The position numbers and the translations under genes were made by a program. Source: an uncultured Bacteroidales bacterium (GTDB lineage Bacteria > Bacteroidota > Bacteroidia > Bacteroidales > ML635J-15). Taken from it: a DNA stretch of 10,031 bases. Of the stretch, positions 1 to 5,445 are shown piece by piece. The notes beneath the pieces were generated by a model that had not been told where the DNA came from, made no database searches, and saw only the letters and a program-made list of their open reading frames with translations. The DNA is taken from NCBI GenBank assembly GCA_937899245.1, contig CALDKB010000026.1, positions 1 through 10,031 of the forward strand. The letters are read 5' to 3'. Each line of letters opens with the position of its first letter. Within the stretch, counting starts at the first letter, position 1.

Positions 1-65
1 TAGTTTAATGGATAAAATTTGGGATTCCGGTTCCTACGATAGGCGTTCGATTCGCCTAGGGGTCA
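1..65 (+). tRNA. tRNA-Arg(CCG), 5' end outside window
   Basis: This is the 3' portion of a tRNA; the window opens at about canonical position 8, so the 5' acceptor strand is missing. The D arm folds from bases 3-18 with a TAATGGAT-type loop containing GG. The anticodon stem pairs 20-24 with 32-36 (one G-T pair) around a 7-base loop TTCCGGT, giving anticodon CCG at 27-29, which reads the Arg codon CGG. The variable loop is 37-40. The T stem is a perfect 5-bp pair, 41-45 with 53-57, around loop TTCGATT. The 3' acceptor strand AGGGGTC is 58-64 and the discriminator base A is 65. No CCA is encoded, so it must be added enzymatically. The missing strand should read close to GACCCCT. Confidence 0.9.
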
Positions 66-107
66 CTAAATTTCAATTAACAATTGATATTTAACAATGT
101 ACTATTT

Positions 108-135
108 GGCTGCCGATATTTCGGCGGCCTTTTTT
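108..135 (+). terminator. Intrinsic terminator after tRNA-Arg
   Basis: A 9-bp GC-rich stem (108-116 with 121-129, one G-T pair) closes a TATT loop and is followed directly by six T residues at 130-135. It lies 43 bp past the tRNA 3' end, in the right place and orientation to end the tRNA transcript. The spacer holds an AT-rich inverted repeat (TCAATT at 73-78, AATTGA at 82-87) of no clear function. Confidence 0.85.
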
Positions 136-160
136 GTGGTCTGTTAGCGGAAAAGTGTGC

Positions 161-208
161 GAAGCATGAGCTTCATGGGACATATTTTCAAGCGGGAGCT
201 TGAAAATA
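161..208. other. Two adjacent stem-loops downstream of aroQ
   Basis: Two hairpins lie just beyond the aroQ stop codon. The larger is a perfect 11-bp inverted repeat, TATTTTCAAGC at 183-193 and its complement at 198-208, around a 4-base GGGA loop. The smaller is GAAGC (161-165) with GCTTC (170-174) around ATGA, and it can refold as CATGA (165-169) with TCATG (173-177). Neither is followed by a T tract on either strand, so they are not classic intrinsic terminators. The position, 16 bp past the aroQ stop, suggests 3'-end formation or stabilisation of the aroQ mRNA; a protein-binding palindrome is the alternative. Confidence 0.5.
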
Positions 209-223
209 GCTGAGTATAATAGC

Positions 224-640
224 TTACAACAGGCTTTCCACAGCCAGTTTGTACGATTTCAGTCCAAATCCGGTAATTACACCTTTGCAATTTGCTGCTA
301 TCACATTTTCGTGGCGGAAATTCTCGCGTGCATATACATTCGAAATGTGAACCATTACAACGGGAACCGATATGGCTGCTACAGCATCGCGAATTGCATA
401 GGATGTGTGCGAATATGCTCCAGCATTTAGTATTATGCCGTCAAATTCCAGCTCGTTGGCTTCGTGTAATTTGGCAACAATTTCCCCTTCGTGGTGCGAC
501 TGGAAATAGGATAGGTTAACATTCGGGAAATCTGCTTTTAACGTTTCGAGAAATGAAGAAAAGTCTTCGTGTCCGTAGATTTCCGGTTCACGTTTGCCGA
601 TGTTGCCTAAATTAGGTCCATTTATTATTAAAAGTTTCAT
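224..640 (-). CDS. aroQ: 3-dehydroquinate dehydratase, type II
   Basis: The 138-residue product catalyses the third step of the shikimate pathway, dehydration of 3-dehydroquinate to 3-dehydroshikimate, in the cytoplasm; the family forms dodecamers. The length is normal for the class. Visible family signatures are the N-terminal NGPNL (residues 7-11), the mobile-loop arginine and catalytic tyrosine (R17 and Y22 in GKREPEIYG), LNAG with N72 and H78, and HISNVYARE with catalytic H98, followed by R109. The start chosen is the ATG at 638-640, which begins the first beta strand; there is no Shine-Dalgarno sequence, only an A/T-rich leader. A TACTTTTG promoter box lies about 18 bp upstream on the same strand. 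The gene diverges from xerD and no second shikimate gene is in the window. Confidence 0.96.
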   Translation of the reverse strand: MKLLIINGPNLGNIGKREPEIYGHEDFSSFLETLKADFPNVNLSYFQSHHEGEIVAKLHEANELEFDGIILNAGAYSHTSYAIRDAVAAISVPVVMVHISNVYARENFRHENVIAANCKGVITGFGLKSYKLAVESLL

Positions 641-650
641 TGACTTTATT

Positions 651-666
651 TATTTTTGCAAAAGTA
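651..666. promoter_or_regulatory. Overlapping divergent -7 boxes, aroQ/xerD
   Basis: On the plus strand bases 651-658 read TATTTTTG, and on the minus strand 666-659 read TACTTTTG. Both fit the Bacteroidota -7 consensus TAnnTTTG. Together they form a nearly perfect 16-bp palindrome centred on GC at 658/659. The minus-strand box would give aroQ a short leader; the plus-strand box would give xerD a leader of roughly 160 nt. I do not see a convincing -33 TTG element for either side, so the call rests on the -7 boxes. One of the two may simply be a by-product of the symmetry. Confidence 0.5.
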
Positions 667-673
667 AAAAAAT

Positions 674-707
674 AGTTTCTAAGTCTCTAATAGTTTCTGA
701 GTTTCTG
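674..707 (+). repeat. Octamer repeat array AGTTTCTR, four units
   Basis: Four near-identical 8-base units follow one another: AGTTTCTA (674-681), AGTCTCTA (682-689), a 2-base AT spacer, AGTTTCTG (692-699) and AGTTTCTG (700-707). The last two are identical. Copies of the complementary motif AGAAAC recur further right (759-764, 769-774, 811-816); GTTTCTAA at 675-682 is the exact inverse of TTAGAAAC at 767-774. The array lies in the presumed xerD leader and upstream of the aroQ promoter. Function unknown. Confidence 0.6.
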
Positions 708-741
708 ATTTTCCGTGTTAGCAGAGCCATATAAAACATTA

Positions 742-801
742 CGTAAAACGGTGAAACGAGAAACAATTAGAAACGGCTTCAGTCACCGTAGCGTAAAACG
801 G
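742..801 (+). repeat. Direct repeat pair CGTAAAACGG, 50 bp apart
   Basis: The 10-mer CGTAAAACGG occurs at 742-751 and again at 792-801, each followed within 10-20 bases by AGAAACAA. The spacing of 50 bp and shared trailing motif suggest a degenerate duplication in the xerD leader. The second copy ends 24 bp before the xerD start codon. I see no function beyond the repetition. Confidence 0.45.
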
Positions 802-825
802 CGTATGCCATAGAAACAACAAATT

Positions 826-1728
826 ATGTCGTCTCGTGCTGAAATATTAAAGGAATACGAGTTTTACATCAAGCTCGAGCGTTCTCTTTCGGAGAATACG
901 CATTCGTCGTATATGCACGAATTGCAGAAACTTGATGCATATTTCGATGAAATTGGCTATTCGGGAAGTTTTGAGGAGGCAAATGCCGATATGCTTCGCG
1001 AATACATACGCAGTATTGCAAAGCAGGATTTGGCGGCAACGTCGCAATCGCATGCTATTTCGGCAATTAAGTCGTTGTATAAGTTTTTGCTTGTGGAAGA
1101 TAAGATTGATGACGATCCTACAGAGCTTATTGAAACGCCAAAGCTTGCAAGACATTTGCCGACTGTGCTTTCTGTGGAGGAAATTGAAGCAATTATCCGT
1201 GCTGTCGATGTAAGTCAGGAACTTGGCCATAGAAATCGGGCGATTATCGAAGTGCTGTACGGCTGCGGTTTGCGTGTGTCGGAATTGGTAAGTCTCAAGT
1301 TGTCTGATTTGTTTTTCAACGAGGAGTTTATTCGTGTTGTCGGCAAGGGCGACAAGCAGCGGCTTGTCCCTATAGGCCACAAGGCCATGCAGGAGGTTGA
1401 CAATTATATGAAGCAGTTTCGAAATCATATTGAGCCGCAGAAGGGTAGTGGCGACATTCTTTTCCTGAACCGAAATGGCAAGAAACTTACACGTGCAATG
1501 ATTTTCACCATTGTAAAGCAGTTGTGCGAGGCTGCCGATATTCAGAAGACTGTTTCTCCGCATACGTTCCGCCATTCGTTCGCAACTCATCTTGTTGAGC
1601 GCGGAGCAGACCTTCGTGTAGTACAGGAAATGCTTGGCCATGAGTCTATTACTACAACTGAAATCTATACACATATCAACAAGCAGACATTGCTGGAGGA
1701 AATCTTGATGCATCATCCAAGAAGTTGA
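826..1728 (+). CDS. xerD: Tyrosine recombinase XerD
   Basis: The 300-residue product is a site-specific tyrosine recombinase that, with a XerC partner, resolves chromosome dimers at dif near the division septum. An N-terminal SAM-like DNA-binding domain spans about residues 5-90 and the catalytic domain about 110-295. The full active-site set is present: R150 (GCGLRVSEL), K174 (GKGDKQR), H246 and R249 (HTFRHSFATHL), H272 (LGHESITTT) and the nucleophile Y281 (IYTHI). These lie at the same spacing as in E. coli XerD with a 2-residue offset, and the length matches the family. The ATG at 826 is the only sensible start; no Shine-Dalgarno is present. XerC and XerD paralogues are hard to separate by eye, so the symbol is slightly less sure than the function. 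A housekeeping recombinase rather than a mobile-element integrase is favoured by the compact length, the intact core and the lack of phage genes nearby. I saw no dif-like site in the window. Confidence 0.92.
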   Translation: MSSRAEILKEYEFYIKLERSLSENTHSSYMHELQKLDAYFDEIGYSGSFEEANADMLREYIRSIAKQDLAATSQSHAISAIKSLYKFLLVEDKIDDDPTELIETPKLARHLPTVLSVEEIEAIIRAVDVSQELGHRNRAIIEVLYGCGLRVSELVSLKLSDLFFNEEFIRVVGKGDKQRLVPIGHKAMQEVDNYMKQFRNHIEPQKGSGDILFLNRNGKKLTRAMIFTIVKQLCEAADIQKTVSPHTFRHSFATHLVERGADLRVVQEMLGHESITTTEIYTHINKQTLLEEILMHHPRS

Positions 1729-1760
1729 CGCTACGATATCCCAGTGTATGGCGCCGTTTG

Positions 1761-1800
1761 AATCTCAAACTATCTCAAACAACATCAAACAACATCAAAC
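1761..1800 (+). repeat. Decamer tandem repeat, four units
   Basis: Four consecutive 10-base units, AATCTCAAAC, TATCTCAAAC, AACATCAAAC and AACATCAAAC, fill 1761-1800 exactly; the third and fourth are identical and all end in TCAAAC. The array lies between xerD and the glycosyltransferase gene and stops 9 bp before that gene's -7 box, so it occupies the position expected for the -33 region. Four copies without spacers rule out a CRISPR array. Confidence 0.75.
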
Positions 1801-1808
1801 AATTTTCT

Positions 1809-1816
1809 TATCTTTG
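1809..1816 (+). promoter_or_regulatory. -7 box TATCTTTG before the glycosyltransferase
   Basis: TATCTTTG matches the Bacteroidota consensus TAnnTTTG exactly. No TTG is seen at the -33 position, which falls inside the decamer array. The box ends only 7 bp before the ATG at 1824, so transcription from it would start at or within a few bases of the start codon. Readthrough from xerD, which ends 95 bp upstream without a visible terminator, is the alternative source of transcript. Confidence 0.5.
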
Positions 1817-1823
1817 TGCCCGT

Positions 1824-3776
1824 ATGAAACTATCGATAGTAATTGTCAATTATAACGTAAAGCATTTTCTTGAACAGTGCTTGAATTCTGTTGCGGCAGC
1901 TTCAGAACATTGTGAGACAGAAGTGTTTGTTGTTGACAATAATTCCGTCGATGGTTCGTGTACGATGTTGCGCGAGAAATTCCCATGGGTAAAGCTTATC
2001 GAAAACAAAAAGAATTATGGATTTTCGTATGCTAACAATCAGGCAATTCGCCAGTCTGCAGGTCAATATGTCCTTTTGCTAAATCCGGATACTGTAATAG
2101 AGGAATATACTCTTAAGTCGGTGTGCGACTTTATGGACGAACATCCTGATGCCGGTGGGCTTGGTGTTAAGATGATTGATGGAAAAGGTCGTTTCTTGCC
2201 GGAATCTAAACGAGGACTTCCTACGCCAAGTGTGGCGTTTTACAAGATTTTTGGCTTGTCGAAATTGTTTCCGAAGTCCGAAAAGTTTGGAAAGTACCAT
2301 CTTACATATCTTGACAAGGATGAAATTCATGAAGTAGATGTACTGTCTGGAGCATTCATGCTTTTGCGTTCCGAAACTTTACAGAAAGTTGGACTTCTTG
2401 ATGAAACGTTCTTCATGTACGGCGAGGATATAGACCTTTCGTATCGTATTACGCTTGGCGGATATAAGAATTATTATTTTCCAGGAACGACTATTATTCA
2501 CTATAAAGGCGAAAGTACCAAGAAGGGCAGTGTTAATTATGTCGTCGTGTTCTACAATGCGATGAAAATCTTTGCGAGAAAGCATTTTTCGGAAGGTGCC
2601 AGAAGCATGATTTTCTTCATCAACATGGCAATTTATCTGCGTGCAGCCATGGCGATAATGAGCAGATTCGTTCGAAATGCAATAACTCCGATTATTGATG
2701 CCCTGTTGATTTTATCTGGATTCTTGTGGATTACTCCGTTGTGGGAAACGCATCTGTTTGGCGAGGGCAGCAGTTATCCTCAGGATGTGTTTGCATGGGC
2801 GATGGTCGCATATATTTGTGTTTGGCTTTTGTCGTTGCTGCTTTGTGGAGGGTACGATAAGCCGGTAAGAATAAAGAATATCTTGAAAGGAATTGTGCTT
2901 GGCTCAATCATTATCCTTGCCGTGTATGCACTTTTGCCGACTCATTTGAGGTTTTCGCGTGCCTTGATTTTGCTTGGTTCTGTATGGACATTCTTTATAG
3001 TCCCAATTTTCAGACTATTGTTGAATTATACGAAATTGTCTGTTTTCAAGGTCAATTTGCCTAACCGCAAGCGAGTTGCGATAGTAGGGGCAAAAGACGA
3101 ATGCCAGATGCTTGTAGGCCAGTTGACTTCGGCTCATACCAAGATTGACATTGCTGCTTATGTTAGTCCTACCGCCGTTTCCGATGAATTTTTTGCTGGC
3201 GATATCTGTCAACTTGACGAGATTGTTGCAATAAACAAGATTGATGAATTGATTTTCTGCGCAAAGGATATTCAGGCCCAACAGATTATCGGTACAATGT
3301 TGAATCTTTCAAGTTCGAAACTTGACTACAAGATTGCTAGTCCTGACGGATTTTCTGTAATAGGAAGCAATTCTATAAATACAACAGGAGAGTTATACAA
3401 CATAGACATAAATGCTATTGACAAGCCGGAAAATAGGAGGTCGAAGCGTATGTTTGATTTCTTTGTGTCGTTGTTTTTTATTCTTTTCTCACCTGTGTTG
3501 ATATGGTTTATGCATGGAAAATGTAAATCGTACGGAAATCTGCTCTCGATTTTGTTTGGTCGTAAGACATTTGTGTCATATCGTTCAGAAGGCATTGATG
3601 TAAGTTTGCTTCCAAAGATAAAGAAAGGTGTTTTCTCTGTCGATATGATTCATGTAGGCAAGAATGTAAAGGACGATGTGGCAAGCAGACTTAACATTAT
3701 GTATGCTAAGGATTATCGTGTGGCACAGGATGCAATGATTGTCTTAAAATTGTGGCGTAATCTCGGATGCAATTAG
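1824..3776 (+). CDS. GT2 glycosyltransferase fused to PGT-like module
   Basis: From the ATG at 1824 the product has 650 residues. An in-frame TTG at 1725 would add 33 residues that look like translated intergenic repeat; the fold needs only MKLSIVIVNYN. Residues 1-250 are a family 2 GT-A domain of the rhamnosyltransferase-like type: SIVIVNYN (4-11), VVDNNS (36-41), the metal/nucleotide motif NPDT (87-90), SGAFMLLR (175-182) and YGEDIDLSYR (199-208). Hydrophobic segments follow at about 286-304, 322-342, 354-371 and 378-400. Residues 415-530 resemble the Rossmann-like CoA_binding_3 domain of polyprenyl-phosphate sugar transferases (RVAIVGAKDEC at 417-427). The tail has a KRMFDFFVSLFFILFSP membrane helix (541-557) as in WcaJ/PglC-type enzymes, then GRKTFVSY, LPKIKKGVFS and YAKDYRV. 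The catalytic central part of that domain is absent. Probably an inner-membrane enzyme of surface glycan assembly; donor and acceptor cannot be read from sequence. Confidence 0.85.
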   Translation: MKLSIVIVNYNVKHFLEQCLNSVAAASEHCETEVFVVDNNSVDGSCTMLREKFPWVKLIENKKNYGFSYANNQAIRQSAGQYVLLLNPDTVIEEYTLKSVCDFMDEHPDAGGLGVKMIDGKGRFLPESKRGLPTPSVAFYKIFGLSKLFPKSEKFGKYHLTYLDKDEIHEVDVLSGAFMLLRSETLQKVGLLDETFFMYGEDIDLSYRITLGGYKNYYFPGTTIIHYKGESTKKGSVNYVVVFYNAMKIFARKHFSEGARSMIFFINMAIYLRAAMAIMSRFVRNAITPIIDALLILSGFLWITPLWETHLFGEGSSYPQDVFAWAMVAYICVWLLSLLLCGGYDKPVRIKNILKGIVLGSIIILAVYALLPTHLRFSRALILLGSVWTFFIVPIFRLLLNYTKLSVFKVNLPNRKRVAIVGAKDECQMLVGQLTSAHTKIDIAAYVSPTAVSDEFFAGDICQLDEIVAINKIDELIFCAKDIQAQQIIGTMLNLSSSKLDYKIASPDGFSVIGSNSINTTGELYNIDINAIDKPENRRSKRMFDFFVSLFFILFSPVLIWFMHGKCKSYGNLLSILFGRKTFVSYRSEGIDVSLLPKIKKGVFSVDMIHVGKNVKDDVASRLNIMYAKDYRVAQDAMIVLKLWRNLGCN

Positions 3777-4288
3777 AAAGTGAACGCATATTACTCCGCA
3801 AGATGGAGCCGGAAGATCTGGAATTCCTGTATTCTATAGAAAACAATTCGGATTTTTGGTATTGCAGTGAGACAAAATCTCCTTATTCCCGTTGGGAATT
3901 GAAGCAATACATAGAAAATTATTCGTACGATATTTTTACCACAAAGGAACTTCGTCTGATGATTTGCGACAAGCATTCGCAGAAGGTGATGGGTGTTGTG
4001 GATTTGTTCGAATATCATCCATTGCACAACCGCTGCGGAATTGGGATAATAATTTCACCGGAATATGCTAACAAGGGGCTTGCAACCGAGGTTGTAATGC
4101 TTGTGAGGGACTATGTCTTTGAAACTTTGCTTGCAAATCAGCTATGGTGTATGGTTGATGTCGAAAATAAAGTCAGTATTGCCTTGTTTGAGAAATGTGG
4201 ATTTGTTCGCTGTGGCGAATTAAAACAGTGGAAGCGTTCGGCAGATGGCTACAAGGATGTGATTATATTCCAATCTATTAAAAAGTAG
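3767..4288 (+). CDS. GNAT N-acetyltransferase, RimJ/RimL-like
   Basis: The 173-residue product belongs to the GNAT superfamily (Acetyltransf_3, RimJ/RimL-like), which moves an acetyl group from acetyl-CoA to an amine. It opens with the family-typical LESERILLRKMEPEDLEFLY (3-22). The acetyl-CoA pyrophosphate loop is SPEYANKGLATEVV (97-110), and the C-terminal VDVENKVSIALFEKCGF (130-146) is the usual N-x-x-S-x-x-L-[YF]-E-K-x-G-F segment. The first position of the Q/R-x-x-G-x-A loop is Ala, as in some RimJ-like proteins. Its ATG overlaps the last 10 bases of the glycosyltransferase gene in another frame, so translation is probably coupled. That pairing makes a sugar amine a reasonable substrate guess, but these proteins also acetylate protein N-termini, antibiotics or small amines, and nothing here decides it. 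Confidence 0.85.
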   Translation: MQLESERILLRKMEPEDLEFLYSIENNSDFWYCSETKSPYSRWELKQYIENYSYDIFTTKELRLMICDKHSQKVMGVVDLFEYHPLHNRCGIGIIISPEYANKGLATEVVMLVRDYVFETLLANQLWCMVDVENKVSIALFEKCGFVRCGELKQWKRSADGYKDVIIFQSIKK

Positions 4289-4301
4289 TTGATGGACAAA
4301 A

Positions 4302-4322
4302 ATAGAAGATTTATTCTTCTAT
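4302..4322 (-). terminator. Hairpin terminator at end of apbE
   Basis: TAGAAGA (4303-4309) pairs perfectly with TCTTCTA (4315-4321) around loop TTTAT; an outer A-T pair (4302/4322) extends it. Read on the minus strand the stem is followed by a run of five T residues (4302 down to 4298), so it suits the apbE transcript. On the plus strand the T run comes only after AAAC, so termination of the acetyltransferase transcript is less likely. The apbE stop codon lies in the loop. The stem is AT-rich and probably weak. Confidence 0.45.
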
Positions 4323-5321
4323 AAACTTTTTGAACCCACTAGATTCTACAGTTTTTGTTTCTCCGTTTTCGTGGATAATGAAATAAGCTTCCATTCCATC
4401 TATACTTTCAACTATCTTCATTGCTTTTTCGTGGCCCATGGCCATAAATGCAGTAGCATATGCGTCGGCGCGTATGCAATCTGGGTAAATGACAGTTGCA
4501 CTTAGCATTTCGTTTATGGCAGAGTGGCCAGTCTTTGGGTTGATTGAATGTCCGTATTTGTGTTCGCCCTCCTCTATGAATTTACGGTAGTTTCCAGATG
4601 TGTTTACGGCCATGTCGGATAGATGAATTACAATTTGGCTTTCGCGGTAGCCGTAGCCACTTCCTTCTATTGGCTTGTCGACGCCTATCTTCCATTCGTT
4701 GCCTTTTGCGTTCTTTCCCGAGCAGTATATTTCGCCACCAATTTCAACAAGATAGTTGGTTATTCCCTTGCTTTTGAAAAAGTCGGAAACATAATCTACC
4801 GACATGCCCTGTGCAATGGCGTTTGTAATTATCATAGATTCGGGATGTTGTTTGCTAAGTTTTCCGTTGATGATGTCGATTTTGTCGGTGCCGACATATT
4901 GTAGAAGACTGTCAATTACAATGCTATCAGGAACGTGTTGCTCTTCATGTTTAATCCAGCCGAATCCCCATGCGTTTACGATGGGAGCGACAGTTACGTC
5001 GAAATAACCATCGGTATTAGCCCACACTTCCTTGGAAACAGAGAAAAACTCTTCGCATAATGCGTCTAACGAGTCAGTTTCGTTTCTGTTGAGTCGTGAT
5101 ATTAGCGAGTTGGGATCGTAGTTTGAAAGCGATTTGTTGAATGTGTTTAGCAAACTGTCGATTGCCTCGTTATATATGCTGTCGCTTTCGTATGTAATGT
5201 TGAATAGAGTGCCTTGTATCGGACCACTGTACTTTATGTATTCTTTTCCGTTATTGTTGGTGCATGATGATACCAAAAGGACAAATGCAGCAAGCAAAAA
5301 AAATATCTTTCTTCCGAACAT
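4311..5321 (-). CDS. apbE: FAD:protein FMN transferase ApbE, lipoprotein
   Basis: The 336-residue product is a flavin transferase that attaches FMN from FAD to a Thr or Ser of exported or membrane-facing proteins such as Nqr and Rnf subunits. It has a lipoprotein signal: a positively charged start, a hydrophobic core and the lipobox LVSSC with Cys20. Family landmarks in order are GTLFNITY (37-44), DGYFDVTVAPIVNAWGFG (104-121), NAIAQGMSVD (167-176), VEIGGEI (192-198), INPKTGHS (260-267) and the metal-binding segment RADAYATAFMAMG (284-296). The Asp usual in the DLxxIAKG-type motif is replaced: I165-T166 precede N167. Other landmarks are intact, so I expect an active enzyme. Length fits the family. 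It is convergent with the acetyltransferase gene. Upstream there are only one-mismatch -7 boxes on this strand (CAAAACAA at 5372-5379 and CAAATTAA at 5420-5427 as read on plus). No flavoprotein partner lies in the window. Confidence 0.95.
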   Translation of the reverse strand: MFGRKIFFLLAAFVLLVSSCTNNNGKEYIKYSGPIQGTLFNITYESDSIYNEAIDSLLNTFNKSLSNYDPNSLISRLNRNETDSLDALCEEFFSVSKEVWANTDGYFDVTVAPIVNAWGFGWIKHEEQHVPDSIVIDSLLQYVGTDKIDIINGKLSKQHPESMIITNAIAQGMSVDYVSDFFKSKGITNYLVEIGGEIYCSGKNAKGNEWKIGVDKPIEGSGYGYRESQIVIHLSDMAVNTSGNYRKFIEEGEHKYGHSINPKTGHSAINEMLSATVIYPDCIRADAYATAFMAMGHEKAMKIVESIDGMEAYFIIHENGETKTVESSGFKKFIEE

Positions 5322-5411
5322 AGTTATTGTCAGTTTGTTATAAAGACGGCATCGTTGATTTTACCGTTCAGCAAAACAACAAAAAAAATCAATGTAATTA
5401 ATAAAAAATGG

Positions 5412-5419
5412 TAACTTTG
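5412..5419 (+). promoter_or_regulatory. -7 box TAACTTTG of secA
   Basis: TAACTTTG followed by C fits the Bacteroidota -7 consensus TAnnTTTG exactly, and it lies 26 bp before the secA ATG, giving a leader of about 20 nt made of A and T. No clear TTG is seen at -33. The sequence continues CAAATTAA, so the minus strand carries a near-match TTAATTTG, a weaker version of the palindromic box between aroQ and xerD. Confidence 0.65.
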
Positions 5420-5445
5420 CAAATTAAATATTTTAAGATTAAATT

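Noticed and set aside
1..65. tRNA as an integration site with xerD as the integrase
   Set aside because: There is no second copy of the tRNA 3' end in the window, no phage or conjugation gene, and xerD has the size and motifs of the chromosomal recombinase.
200..519. Plus-strand open frames opposite aroQ
   Set aside because: They overlap a complete type II dehydroquinase on the minus strand and show no domain of their own.
847..1716. 289-codon open frame antisense to xerD
   Set aside because: It is the mirror of a gene with full catalytic motifs. Its translation is rich in Cys, Leu and Arg with no recognisable domain, and codon structure of the plus strand explains the lack of stops.
787..1752. 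Inverted repeats flanking xerD as ends of a mobile element
   Set aside because: CGTAGCGT (787-794) does recur inverted at 1728-1735, and GCCATA (807-812) recurs inverted at 1747-1752, but the two motifs are not in consistent order for an inverted repeat, and no target duplication is visible.
1761..1800. CRISPR array
   Set aside because: The units are 10 bp and contiguous with no spacers, and no cas gene is present.
1725..1823. Upstream TTG start for the glycosyltransferase
   Set aside because: It would add 33 residues translated from the decamer repeats and promoter box; the GT2 fold begins at the ATG at 1824.
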